This document shows positions 13,112 to 25,502 of a stretch of 64,000 nt of DNA, piece after piece. The translations under genes were made by a program, and so were the position numbers. The first letter of the stretch is position 1. Every line of letters starts with the position of its first letter. Below the pieces are notes generated by a model, which saw only the letters and a list, made by a program, of their open reading frames with translations, did not search any database and was not told where the DNA came from. The DNA is from Myrica gale. Taxonomy: Eukaryota > Streptophyta > Magnoliopsida > Fagales > Myricaceae. The stretch covers positions 23,786,001 to 23,850,000 of the forward strand of contig OZ005606.1 in assembly GCA_963930655.1 (NCBI GenBank). The letters run 5' to 3'.

Positions 13112-16100
13112 ATGGTGATGTGGGTATTTGCGTATGGTTCTCTCATATGGAAAGCTGGGTTTAACTTCGATCAGCGCCTCGTTGGTTTCATCAAAGGCTA
13201 TCGTCGTGTCTTCTATCAAGGTCACCCCCCCCCCCGGCCCAACTCTCCCCTTTCTCTCTGTTTTATTATTTTATGTTGTTCATTTTTGGTTTGGTGGCTC
13301 TGATGGAGGCCTATGAGGCTCCTTACAATTTAGGTAGTACGGACCACAGAGGGACACCGGAATATCCTGGAAGGACAGTGACATTGGAGACTGCAGAAGG
13401 GGAAGTCTGTGTAAGTTTTTTCAACAAACATTCGACACTCACTTCCCATATTTTCCAATCATTTTCTTGGTGGTCTATAACTTGGACAAAAGTATTTTTT
13501 TCAATCAATGCAGTTATTAATTCATTCGTAGTGTGAAAGCTATATTTTTATGGATACATTTCGGAGATATATATAGAATAAGAATTACTAATGAAAAATT
13601 AGATTATTGAATTGATGGGATAGAGTGGAATGGAAGACATAGCCCAATGACTTCTTTGTGGCACGCTGACATTTAACAGAAAGATACAATTGTTGATATG
13701 ATGCAAATTGAGGTTGTACTAGCATGAGCTTAAATGTTTTATTTTCTCCAAATTTCGATAATCATCTGAAAGCATTCTATAACAAGTTCTAGATGTCAGC
13801 TGCAGGGACGAAGCTAGGATTACAGATTTGAGGGGGCCAATTTCATTAAAATGTAAATTGGGGGGCCAAAATCTAAAAAGTACAAAAACCCTATTAAAAA
13901 AATCAGTTTCTTTGTCAAAGGAAAAAAAGGGGGCAAATTACAATTTCCACCCCCCCCCCTTCTCCTCTCTATTTACCATCTAATTCTGAAATACCCCAAT
14001 AAACTTTAACTCGTTACAATTCACTCCTAAACTATGCTTCTCGTTGCAATTTCATTCCTCAACTCGCTGGAGACGTTATGTCAGCACGTGATCTTCTCCT
14101 TATCTGAAAAGACAAATTTGATCACATTGATTCTAAGTCATAAATCAACTAACTACATATCGTTTCTTAGGTCTATGAATTGCTAGAAGCACCATAGAAA
14201 GCTAGGAGAATGTCACGTGAGACAGAAACCGTCTGACATAATGGCTCCAGTGGGTTAGGAATGAAATTGCAACGAGAAGTATAATTTGGGAGGTAAGTTA
14301 TAACGAGTTAAAGTTTGTAGAGTATATGAGAATCAGATGATAATTTGATTGTAATTTACCCAAAATATATATATATCTGCTGAATTTGGGTTGCAATCCC
14401 CCCACCCTCCCTCCTTTTCTCTTACCTCCTTTTTTGTGTAAGGAATCTCAAATTATCAATGAGAAACATATGTTAAGTAGGTTAATTTCTCATTTTGCAA
14501 GGTTACAGTGGGGAGTTGCCTACAAGATCTCTAGAAAGGAAGATGAGGAAATTGCACTAACGGTATGGCTGTGTTTTTTGAACTTTGTTGTGCATGAGAT
14601 TTTTTTGCTTCTAATGTATCCCCAAATTTTCTTGATTTTATTTTTTGGTTCTATGTTTTTTTTAATCAATCAGAGGCTTAGAAGAAAAGAAGTTCATGAA
14701 CTGAAGATTTAACAGCCAAGTTGGAATATGAGCAAGTGCTTTTGCTGTAACCCTGACCAAACTTTTAACAATTTCTCCATCCCTTCTTGCACGAGGAACA
14801 AAAGTAAAAAAGAACAGTAAGCTAGTGCCGTGGGCTTTTGAAGCAGGGAGATGAGATCTCTGAGTGTCATCACTCGACTGAGAACCTAATTATCCCTCTT
14901 GAGCATGTAATGTGGAAAACGGGCCTCTTTCATATGCAAATGTGTGCATACACACTTGAACTCATGCAGACTGAACTTGAACTGACGTCCCTCTCTCTGA
15001 CATGCCCACTATTATGAGGTCAAGCCTTTGCAGAGTCCAGTGTTGCTCGCATCCTACCTACTGTTCATTTCTTCTTGGACTCAATCATATCTGCCATAGC
15101 CTAGTTATACAGGTCTATCGAAGTTTGGTCCTATAGTTAGATTCAACTTTTTTTTTTTTGATAAGTAAGATATGTATTATTAATAAGAAAGGCGATAACA
15201 GTACAAAGATTGTACTGATATCACTCAGTACATACAAACAAAAAATTATGGGATTCTCAGGCTTGTTGGGAGATCCTTAAGCAGGATGTTATTTCTATTT
15301 TTAATGAGTTTGCTCGGCATGGTCGTTTTGTCCGCAGTTTGAATGCTACTTTTGTTGTACTTATCCCCAAAAAACCAGGAGCGGTTGAGTTGACTGATTT
15401 CCGTCCCATAGGCCTTGTGGGGGGCCTCTACAAGATTCTTGCTAAGGTTTTGGCGAACAGATTGAAGATTATACTCGATAAGATTATTTCGCCTTCTCAG
15501 AATGCTTTTGTGGGGGGGCGACAAATCTTGGATTCGGTCTTGATCGCCAATGAATGTATTGACTCTCGTTTGAGTTCGGGTGAACCAGGGTTGCTGTGTA
15601 AGTTGGACATTCAGAAAGCCTATGATCACGTTAATTGGAATTTTCTGCTATATCTTTTGAGGAGGTGTGGGTTTGGTGAGAGGTGGTGTCGTTGGATAGA
15701 GTTTTGTATATCTTCAGTTAAATTTTCTGTGCTTGTGAATGGGGCCCCAGAAGGATATTTTGGTAGCTCTCGGGGGTTGCGGCAAGGCGACCCTCTCTCT
15801 CCTTTATTGACCACAGAGTTAATTTGTTATACTCATGTTGTTATGCGATACTTTTTTAACTATCATCTGGAGTATTATCGGATGAATGCTGTACATCACA
15901 CCTTCAATGCAAAAAAAAGCTATCATTTATCTCCTTCTATCTTCCTAGAGACAGAGAATACTTTTAAGAGGAAAAATATCAGCTACTATCTTAATATTTG
16001 CAGCTTAATATGTCTTTCATCCACCATCTCTTTCTATCTCCTAGAATTATTTCCCGATAAATGGTCTATTGTCATGGTCTTGTCCCCCTTAACTTGTTTC

Positions 16101-17685
16101 TTTGTAAAAATGCTGCATCACTCTTCTCACCTTACCTGCAAGCCCTTCCCTTTACCACTCAGGGTTCTAATTGTCAGTCTTTTTGCAAAATTGTAATTTC
16201 TTATTCCATGCTGGTTGTGCTGTTGCCAGGGAGGCATTGGATGACTCAATGAATCCCAAATTTTTATGGTTTACCGTCATCCCAAGAGCACTTCATCACC
16301 TAAGAGATTTTGTAATTTTCTTGAAGATGTTTCAACTAGTCATCAGCTGGTTCCCATGAATTGACGGAATTGTCATGTTATTAGTCGAATTAAGGACTTT
16401 TTTTGCAACCTGGCTTTTCAATCTGGATTTCTCTGCACCACACAATTCATACTCCTTAATAGAATTCCTTTTGATGATGTCATGACACATGTATTTGATT
16501 TTTTTTGTTTCATCTTGTTTTTGGAGAAGTACACAGTATTTGGAAGTGAGGGAGAAACAGTGCCACAAGAAGGCTTATATTGATTTCTTCACTGTAAGTT
16601 GTAAATTTTGTCATTTGGTGGAGTATTCTAGTGTAGATATCAACTATATAATTTAATCCTCTGGAACCTGTCTTAGGAACCTACAACTACAACTCCAACG
16701 GTTTCTGGAGTAATGGTGTAAGTGGCAAGAACCATTAAAGCTCTGTATATGTTTTTATACTTCTTGGATTGCCACTAGCCAACCAGGTCAGGAATCAGAA
16801 CCTTAGGCTATGTTTGGATTGTTTTCCAAACGTTTTCAAAACCTTCTCACACTCACTTTTTCATCAATTCCAATACCTTTTCACAAATTTCAATAATTTG
16901 TTACAAATTCTAACGACTTTTAACACACTTTTCACCAATCCCAAGAGAATCTATACACTACTTCCAAAAAAATACAAAGACAAAAAATTATTTTGAGATC
17001 TAAACCAAACATAACCTTAACTTCCTTTTTTAAGGTACATTGCATCTCCGGACAAGAAGCTCAACAATAATTACTTGGGGCCTGCTTCTCTTGAAGATAT
17101 CGCCAAGTATGCATCTTTCCTCTAGTAAGCCTCAATTTGTTTTTGATCCCTTACTGTCATCATACATAGAGTCGTAGATGTCTGGATGATCTTGTAACTG
17201 TACATCTCATTGAAGATGACTATTTTTCTCTCACCAGAGTCCTGATATCAGTTGCTGTACCTTTATTTCCTGATGCCTTTTCATTGACCACGTATTCATT
17301 GTTTCCCCTTTTCTTGTGGACCCTGCACTAGACATGTGCTGCCTGGCCATTTGCTTCTAGTGGATCACTTCCTCATTTGCGTCCTTTCTGTTCTGCAGGC
17401 AAATCATCCACGCTGAAGGCCCTTCAGGACCCAATAGACTACCTTTTTCAACTTGAAAAGGCTCTTCTTCAAATGGGTAAGTTGTAAATTTCCTCTTTTG
17501 GTGCAGTAAATTTTATATATTGTAGACTGTATTGGTTTCTTTCTTTAACTGGGAAAATTTGCTCTCTCCCACTTTCTCTGTCTCACCTAGGATGTAAAGA
17601 CCAACATGTTACAGATCTTGCAAATGAAGTGAGACGCATTGTTGCCGAGGGAGAGCAGACTGCTTCAGGATGTCATGAACAATAA
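13112..17685 (+). CDS. Gamma-glutamyl cyclotransferase, ChaC type (frameshifted exon 7)
   Basis: Exons: 13112-13220, 13334-13410, 14509-14562, 16537-16593, 16677-16717, 17035-17106, 17399-17476, 17591-17685. The family degrades glutathione or gamma-glutamyl peptides to 5-oxoproline in the cytosol. Seen here: the N-terminal [10 protein letters not shown] substrate loop, [16 protein letters not shown], the YLEVREKQ segment containing the presumed catalytic Glu, and [14 protein letters not shown]. All junctions are canonical. Exon 7 lacks two bases relative to the family, at about 17438 after GPSGPNR, so the frame runs into TGA at 17454-17456 and the last ~45 residues are lost. Phase bookkeeping of exons 7-8 independently shows 2 bp missing. 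The catalytic part would remain. It may be a real lesion or an assembly error. Closest match by order: At1g44790 (GGCT2;3-like). Confidence 0.88.
13931..14361. mobile_element. Inverted-repeat MITE in intron 2 of the cyclotransferase gene
   Basis: The left arm (GGGCAAATTACAATT…) and right arm (…GTAATTTACCC) are inverted copies. The homology continues inward through TTTAACTCGTTACAA and CTTCTCGTTGCAATTTCATT, giving arms of ~140 bp. No convincing target duplication was found. Non-coding. Confidence 0.65.
15148..15811 (+). mobile_element. LINE (L1-type) fragment with partial reverse transcriptase, inverted 3' tail
   Basis: The + strand from about 15247 to 15811 reads as the first part of an L1 reverse transcriptase: [43 protein letters not shown] and [12 protein letters not shown]. 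It breaks off right after that last motif, so the YxDD catalytic motif and the rest are absent. Immediately left, 15148-15246 looks like an L1 3' end in the opposite orientation (poly-T then GATAAGTAAG). It lies in intron 3 of the cyclotransferase gene. The opposed orientations suggest a 5'-inverted (twin-primed) insertion, but no target duplication was found to prove it. Confidence 0.75.
16806..17016. mobile_element. PIF/Harbinger (Tourist-like) MITE, 211 bp
   Basis: The ends GGCTATGTTTGG and CCAAACATAACC are inverted repeats, flanked by the 3-bp target duplication TTA (16803-16805 and 17017-17019), the hallmark of PIF/Harbinger. It lies in intron 5 of the cyclotransferase gene. Non-coding. 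Confidence 0.75.
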
Positions 17686-19112
17686 TTAAAAGTTTTTCAG
17701 GAGTTTGGAGCACTCTTCAAGACTCCCTGTTTCTAGATTCGTTGTTGAAAAGATTCTAAAACATTATTGGACAGGACCCAAAAAGAAACGATACTCATCA
17801 TTAGTAGGGCTCATGTTGGTGCATTTACTTTGCTAAAGTCATGATGACTGCTGATGTATTCTCATCTGAAACTACACAAACTTTTTCTCAGCCTGTTGGC
17901 TAAGATGAAGCGTCCATTGGGAAATTACTTTGACCTGCGATTGGCCATATGTTACGGTGTCTTTTGTGAATCAGGGCTGTTGATTTGCATATAAGTAGGG
18001 TCCCATTCCCAATAGTGTTGCAATGGTTTGTTGGTGTAGATGTTGCGAGGTTGGACTATGGTGCTGAGTGTAGCTAGAAAGCATCGATTTTTAGTAATTA
18101 GTAGAAAATTAGTCATTTTCTGAAACAATCTTTTCCGAAGAAATGCTGAAACAACCACGACTTGAGCAATCTAATTTATGTAATAGACCATGTGTTTGAT
18201 TTGAAAGTGCCAAATATCAAACACGAAAGTGAAGCATTAAGATTGACATGGACCCCGACTCGACTTAGGGCCATCCCGAAAGTGAAGCATCAAGGGACAG
18301 GAAGCAAAGGAAGTCGGAGCTCACGTACTAGGTGATGAAGTCCACGGTGGAGTCATCGAGGTCTAGAAGAGATGTGGAGACAGAGGTATCGGTTTGATGA
18401 TGACTCATTCTTATTAAATGATGTAGTCAGTTTTGAACCGTTAGATTTATTTCTTAAATCATAACCGATGCTTGTAAGAACTTAGAATAGGTGCTAAGGA
18501 CCGCCATAATTTAGTCCCAAACCCGGCTCTCAAACAGCTCAATAATGGCTTGCTCCAGACCTTGTGTAGGACCCTTGATAACTTGGTGTTAAATATTTTT
18601 GCTCTGTTTACTTGAGTGATTGATTTAGGATTAAGTACAAATCCACGTGGTAGCTGTTAACCGGTTTTGCTGGCATCAATTACATGAAATTTTACAAGGG
18701 TTCACAAGCCAGGTTATCCAAATCACACTCGACTCAGAGAGATGTTTTCTTAGTCCAAATACCAGTCGAAACAGGCCTACACGTGCCTTTCTCACATGTT
18801 ATACCCATCACAATTTTCAAATTACAGACCTTTAATTGGATCATTAACACAATGATAACTGTACTACTTTCTTCAACCAAGGATGCGTCTTGACTCGAGT
18901 CACTGATACAGCAGAAAGTTGAAAATCCTAATTGGCAAGGCAAAGCTGAATGAGAATTTCCCATTAAAGACTACCACTACCGCCTGCCACACCCCCAGTC
19001 CCCAAATAAACTTTTTAAGAAAGAAAAAATAACTAAATTACAGTGTACATGTTTATACTCAACTGCTCAGACTCCTGCTATTGGTGATCTTCGAAGTCCA
19101 CGTATGAAAGAT
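17686..19112. other. Convergent 3' flanks
   Basis: This segment lies between the stop codons of the + strand cyclotransferase gene and the - strand HIRIP3-like gene. It should hold both 3' UTRs. No coding sequence, repeat or RNA gene recognised. Confidence 0.5.
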
Positions 19113-22100
19113 TTAATCACTGTCCTCATCAGCATCTGCAAATCAAGGACTAAGATTAAAATACGGTATCGGTGATTTAGTTGCACATGCAGTCATAGCA
19201 ACACCAGAATCTTTCTTCTTTTTTCTCTAAGCATGTTCCAGTTGAATTTCACACTTGGACATCATGGCAAATTAAGTTTCAAATCCTACCGAGGGAAAAA
19301 AATGATGTTTCCAAATCAGACAGCAGATTCTCATTTCATAACTAAAAAGACAAGGGGAAAAAATGATCCCACACGGTGTTCAGCAGCTTTTCTTTGAGAA
19401 ATAAAGGATGCATCCTTTATTTCTCCAAGTAACTCCATGTACACCAGATTTCTTTTCCTTTCTTTCTCTCCTTAATTTTTCTAACTATAGCAGCTCAATC
19501 CATTAACTGAGCCATGGGTGCAGTTTATCAATGGCTATGAACAGTAAAGGACATATAAGAATTACGAAGACAAATTTTGTTTAAAGAGCGAATAAAGAAA
19601 ATTAGGTTTGAAGGCCAAAAAGGTTCAACAACAGATGTACTAGCTCTAAAGAAAAAAGTTGAATAGCCATCTCCATTTGGTATAAACACAAAAACTCTCA
19701 GCTAAATAGGATCCTGAAAGTTGTTTCACCCTCATTAAGTATGCAAGCATATTGAACAAACTGTCTAGAATGAAACACTATGAAGAACAGAACTCGCATT
19801 CCCTTAACCCTTCAGACCATTTCCAATGGATAGCTTTTGATGAACCACAACTATTACGAATAAGACCTTCAAAATAGTTCTTATTAACTTACCTTCATTA
19901 AACTCTTCACTCTGGCTGTCCTCATCCTCACCGTTGTCATCATCATCTTCATCACCATTGTCATCGTCGTCTTCCTCAGTATCTTCAGCATGATCACTAT
20001 CGGTTTCAACTGGAATTTTGGGCTTCGGAGGAGCTATAAAGCAGGTCGTGGACCTCCGACGAGAACTTTGCACAATATTACTCATGTCAATACCCTCCAG
20101 CTCTTTTGCTCTTTCTTTTTTCTTTCTGACTTCCTTGATTTCTAAACATAAAGAAACCATTTGTGTCAATCCCTGTCTTCAAGTGCATGCAGCTTGGCAC
20201 AAATAGATGAGCGAGTACATACACTGCATGCAACACCTTAAGACCTCAGCCTAAAGGCGTAGACTTGTGACTAAATTCAAGGAAGAATGACTGCTAACCT
20301 ATAATATCTTCTGATGGTATTTGGAGCGTAAATTAATTGGAGTTACTTTTTCTGAAATAGCAACAACTACAAGTAACAGCAAACAAAATTACTTTTCTTC
20401 CCATCGTTTGCTTGCATGAGAAGAGGTCAACCAAATCGCATGCATCCTACTGCCGAAAAGAAATAAGTACATTGCCCTTCTACAACATATTCACAGTCAA
20501 ATCAAGGGATCGCCACCAAGTCATGAGCTAAATTGCAATTCCTACCTTTCTCTGAAGGATTTGAAGACAATCCTTCTTTAGATAGTATTTCCTCCAACTC
20601 CTTTATCAGGTGGGCCTCACGCTTGTTCTCAGGCACCTGCTTTACTTTCTTGTAAATTGATGGGGGAACACTGCAAAACGTATCAACAATGTTTTAGACA
20701 TCAACCTTGAAAAAGATCTAGTCGTAAAAGTCAAATAAGAAAAACCTCATTCCGCAAGCTTTGATTACTGATTTCAGATGCTCCACACGTTTCCCATATG
20801 CAGGATTTGAAACCTCTTTCTTCTGCATTTCAATAAAGAATGTGATTCAACCTGGGATGTGTTATTTGATCAATTTTGAAGACTTGGAGAAATAAGAAAG
20901 GTAACCTTCACAGGTTTGTCGTCAAATGATTCAGCGTGACCATCTTCAGAGACATTTCCACCATCTTCTGTATCGCAATTTTCCTCTGACATTGCTTCTG
21001 AAGCCTTCCTCTGCTTCTTGCTAGATAAGTTTGTCTCCTTTACAGGTCTTTTTCGTTTCTGAACATCAGAGTTCCGGATATTTCCTTTTGGAACTCTTTT
21101 CTTTCTAGGTTTCACTTCTTCTTCTTCTTCTTCTTCTTCCTCCTCCTCCTCCTCCTCTTTTTCTTCCTTTTCTTCTTCTTTTTCTTCCCTCTCCTCCTCC
21201 TCCTCTTCTTCATCACCATCGATATCTGAGGAATCGGATCTTTCTTGGCTTCTGACCTTTTTGGATCCTTTGCTAAGAGAATTTTTCTTAACAATTTTCT
21301 TGACATTACTTGCAGTTTTTTCTTCAGAAACTTCACGAGATTCTAATACCTGAAAAACAGCAAAGAAACAGAAAACAAGGTTAGACTGAATAAGGTACTT
21401 CAAGAAGTTAATGACACTAGAACAAATCCCAGTCACCTCGTCTAATTGCTGACTTATGAACTTCTTATGGGAGTCAAGAGAATATTTCTCCAGTTTAAGA
21501 TCTTCCTCCAAAAGTCGACGAAGGCCAGCCATTGTAACTTCCCTGTAAAGAGAAGAAAGGATGGGGTTAGTACATCTTTTAATCACCCAATACTTATGGA
21601 CATGGAGAGTGAAAAAACAATGGTAATGATACCAAAGGATCATCTGGGAAAAAGGAAATAATTTCGGGTATAATAATGAGACAGAAACAAAAAAGAGGGT
21701 ACCAAATTAGCAGGATAAAGTAACCTACTCCGAATTAGCTTTGATATAAGGCGCTCGTTTTCTAATAGCTTTCTTTATTGTGCTCTCACTTGGAACTTCT
21801 TTACTTCCCTCGGCCTTAGTTTCCTCACTTTCATCTTTGGTTGTTCTATGTCCAGTCAGAAGGCCCATAACTGGAGAGTCTCTGGAGTCCTTTTCATCTT
21901 TCTTCGACTGAAGCCCCTCAGCTGACTCTGCCACTTCTCTAGTCAACCTTTTCCCCCCCATCTCCACATAAGTCTTTGAGCCAATTTCGGAATCAGCGCC
22001 GTCTAAACACTAGCATTAAGAATAGAAAAACACATTCATCCCATCATAAACAAGATAACCTTTTTGGGACACACTTGATCAACTATCAACAATCATAATT

Positions 22101-24541
22101 TGTTTGAATCAATGACCAGAATGCACACAAAATCATTTGAAGGCATCTAAAACCTAAAACATCAAATTACTGCAGATCTTCAGTTTTCTGCAGTTTCAGG
22201 GGAGGCAGCCGGCAATCTATAATGTTCATCGATTCAGTGCAGAGCTAGGAGTCCTGTTCAGTGCTAACCACAGGTAGAGAATGTAATTTTAAATGTTTCA
22301 TACAGCTCATCCAAGAAGCAGCCTAAAACCCAGAAGGCCTCTTAGTCCATCAGAATTTGACATTAGTTGACTAATCTTCACTTATGTTGCTTACTGGCAT
22401 GGTGGGTAAAGACATGGATTCATTACAACCGTTATTTTAGCTTTCTTAGCCATAAATTTCTACTGATATAATGATAGTTATAAATTATAATAATTACACT
22501 TGTCATAAAAAAGTTAATGGCTATAACATTGGGTGAAGGATAAAGTCGTGGGTTACTAATAAGCAAAACAATAATGAAAATAAGAACAACAATGAAAATA
22601 TCAAAACCCTTAAATAACCTAATCTAAATTAGCATGAACACTACTATACTAACAGTTTAGAAAACCTATATCTGCTCCCACAAAACTGTACAGAGTCCAA
22701 ATCATTGACCACCTTGGGCAGGCCTCAACAATCAATGTGGAATGTTCTACCCCAACAACAAAACTAAGTCAGAAGAGGATACTAATTGTGGAATGTTCTA
22801 CCCCAACAACAACGCATTCAAAGTATAATTTAGATAAATAGTGAGAAGATCCAAAGAGGTACCTCCAGCAAACATTGCTTTATGAGTCTCTTGTGCACAT
22901 CCAAAGCATATGTCTCCAATCCCAAGTCTTTCTCTAACAATCTCCGAACACCCTCAAACGTCAAAGAACTGCATTTCCAAAAAAAAATAAAAGAATTTAA
23001 TTTCCGTTCAACGCCCAAGACTTTCACGACTGTACCAACGAAACAAATTAAAGCAAACAGATTTGATTACCATTTTGTGAAACAGATAAACAAAAATTTA
23101 CAATAGGCAGTGTTTACAACCCAACCAGTAAATTTCTGAAGTATGAAGAACCAAAAGACATTAATTACATAAAACTGCAAACCTAATGGGAAACTATGTT
23201 CTGCAGAAAATTCTACTGTCTCCAAAATGTGCATAGGACACACCGAAAAATTGTGCAAGATTGTTCAAGTCCAATGCACTTTCCTCAAAAAAAAATAAAC
23301 AAATATGATTATAATTTTTCTTTGTATGTTTGAGATGTAAAATTTTGGGGAGTTAAAATTTTAGGGTATTGGATTTGGTGAAAAAGTGAAGAGGGAGATA
23401 ATTTTTTATATTTATTAGAGTGAAAAGTAATGATTTGATGGGGAGAGAGATTATATTTGGATTTTTTATTGTGTTAAAATTTTAAGAGATGTAAAATTTT
23501 TTGTTGCAAACGCAGCCTTAGCAGTTTTACTATCCACAATTCCTTTGCACAGAGTAAAACTCAAAGTTGTCATTCAAATATGGTTGTACGTCTCCTTGCA
23601 TGTATCGTAACAAATATTTCAAACGAGATAGATAAATCTATGTTTGATGTTTTGGAAATTGTCACGTCCGACCCTAGACTTCCTGGTGAAATGGCGCCAC
23701 TTGTCAGGTGTCCACAAATCATGACCAATGAAGACAATTTATGTCCTGTGAATAGGGAAACAAGGCAAGTGGAAAGGAGATAGATAAAAAAACATTAGAG
23801 GACACGCAAGAAGATGAAATTCTTATGTGAGAAGCTTACAAAATTAATGGTTGCTAACCAACCAAGCTGCCTCCCACTGTTCTATATCTCAACTTATGTC
23901 AAAGTAACCGCTCTCGCTCTCCCTCCATATCACGCCACAAAAACTCACCAATAGAGAGGCGCAGTCCAATTAGAAATTACAACTGTTAGGCACTCTTGAA
24001 TAAAAATCAAATGTGCTCTATTTCATGTCACAAACATCTCTGTATATTCTGCACCTACCATAAGCCACCACTACCTGAACGAAGCCCAGAACGAGCAAAA
24101 CCTTGAACACCCCGAACCTATATACATGCATGGGACTCCTAATAGTTCAATATTTCTGCAAAAACCACTCCTACTGCACACACTAACCCGCTCTATAAAC
24201 CCAATTACTCGCACTGCTTATGCACCCAATTAAAACCAAACAACAATAACATCAGAACGACAGGAGCACTGTTTCTCCGTCATTATAATAAAGCAATCAC
24301 AACCCGAAACTATGGTTGGAGCATTTTACAGCCAAAAAAATCGCCTCTACAAAAGCACGCCAATAACCAACTGTTTAGGGCACGAGAGAGAGAGAGAGAG
24401 AAAGAGAGAGTACTCGGCTTGCTCTTTGAAGTGCGCGACGCGAGAGTGCATAGCGCCCTTAATCTGTGACTCGATATCGTGCGCCACCTCCTTCGCTTCT
24501 TTCCTGGGGGTGGTCTCGCTAATCTGCGCCTCCTCCGCCAT
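19113..24541 (-). CDS. HIRIP3/CHZ-type histone chaperone with DEK-C-like modules
   Basis: Nine exons on the minus strand, all GT-AG and in phase, give 512 aa: 24414-24541, 22863-22968, 21729-22009, 21437-21542, 20906-21349, 20746-20822, 20546-20670, 19893-20141, 19113-19135. Residues ~22-78 and ~170-207 are two related DEK-C-like modules ([20 protein letters not shown] and [20 protein letters not shown]). A glutamate-rich run follows at about 250-285 and a basic nuclear-type tract after it. Residues ~358-450 match the HIRIP3 core, including [13 protein letters not shown] and [18 protein letters not shown]. The C-terminus is an Asp/Glu-rich tail typical of histone chaperones. HIRIP3 family proteins bind histones (H2A/H2B type) in the nucleus; that role is inferred. 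Matches At1g44780 by order. Appears intact. Confidence 0.88.
21113..21215. repeat. CTT/CTC trinucleotide tract encoding poly-Glu
   Basis: An imperfect pyrimidine-rich trinucleotide run (TTCTTCTTC/CTCCTCCTC) lies inside exon 5 of the HIRIP3-like gene. On the coding strand it gives the long glutamate stretch. Such tracts vary in length between alleles. Confidence 0.85.
22737..22812. repeat. Short direct duplication in a HIRIP3-like intron
   Basis: The ~25-bp sequence beginning TGTGGAATGTTCTACCCC occurs at about 22737 and again at about 22786, 49 bp apart. This is a small local duplication in intron 2 with no evident function. Confidence 0.7.
23315..23517. mobile_element. Harbinger-like MITE (degenerate left end)
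   Basis: Similar through its length to the elements at 34766-34943 and 36339-36532 (shared GTAAAATTTT, AAAAGTGAAGAGG, AGTAATGATTTGATGGG). The right end GCAAACGCAGCC is followed by TTA. The left end is less clear. It lies in intron 1 of the HIRIP3-like gene. Confidence 0.5.
24384..24410. repeat. (GA)n microsatellite beside a splice donor
   Basis: A GAGAGA run interrupted by one AAA starts within a few bases of the exon-1 donor (24412-24413) of the minus-strand HIRIP3-like gene, so the intron begins with a CTCTCT-type sequence. Confidence 0.85.
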
Positions 24542-24822
24542 TTCTCCACAAGGGTGGACGGGCTATGGAGTCTGCTAGTGCTTCAAACAGTTTTTCGTGC
24601 TTAAAACCTTGGAAGGAAGGTGGAAGAGTGAGGGATTGTTGCGGTGTATCGGATGACATATGTATTCGGTGAGGTCTCGAGTCGATCTGGGCCTTTGGAT
24701 GCTCCTTGGTCAAGAGTCATAACAAGAGCCAAGTATTTCAAATTTTTTAGTGGAGCTCCAATGTATGACCGTGTCACACTGTCAGCAGTCATGCCAAAAT
24801 CACGTGACGACATCATTGTAGA
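24542..24822. other. 5' flank of the HIRIP3-like gene
   Basis: About 280 bp between the start codon at 24541 and the hAT MITE. This must contain most of the promoter unless the promoter lies within transposon sequence. No motif stood out. Confidence 0.4.
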
Positions 24823-25494
24823 TATGGGTGTTCATTTGTACCGGCGGTTACCGTTTTAACCGCTAAAATCATTATCGCTACCAGTATCGTAACCGGTAAG
24901 GGCGGTTATTGTGCCTTAGCGGTAACGGTTACGGTGTCAAATATGTGATTCCGTCAATTGCGGTGGCGATTTTCGCCAAACCGTCACCTACAATACCGTT
25001 AATCATCCCCAGTTGAGACTTGAGATGATTATTGATTATGAGACATACTTTTGTTAGAATATATTAGTTGGTTTATGTCACATTGTTGGACATTTTTATT
25101 AGACTTAGTCTTTATATTTGAATATGGTATTATGTTATATTTTTGGAAAACTTTATATTTGTTACGATTGTTAATCATTATGATATTATATTTGAATATG
25201 TTATGATATTTGTCCATTTGATATGATTTTTTATTATGATATTAAGTTGAAAATTTAAACAGCAAAAAACAGTGAAAAATGAAAAAGCTCAAGGAAAAAG
25301 CTTTTTTTTTTTGCACAACGGTTATACGGTTTAAGCGATTATCATATAACCGTTACCGTTAATATCGTCACCGACAAGGGCGGTTATTGTGTCTTAGCGG
25401 TGCGGTGACGGTGTTAATTATGTGATTCCGTCAATTGCAGTGACGGTGACGGTTTTCACCAAACTGTCACCTACACTACTGTTAATCACCCCTA
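24823..25494. mobile_element. hAT-type non-autonomous element, 672 bp
   Basis: The left end TATGGGTGTTCA and right end …CACCCCTA form short imperfect inverted repeats, flanked by perfect 8-bp duplications ATTGTAGA (24815-24822 and 25495-25502), diagnostic of hAT. Subterminal regions are rich in CGGTTA/TAACCG repeats (GGCGGTTATTGTG occurs near both ends). Non-coding. It lies upstream of the HIRIP3-like gene. Confidence 0.85.
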
Positions 25495-25502
25495 ATTGTA
25501 GA

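Noticed and set aside
23640-23785. GTCACGTCCGACCCTAG-type segment resembling an LTR start
   Set aside because: No second LTR, primer-binding site or target duplication found nearby.
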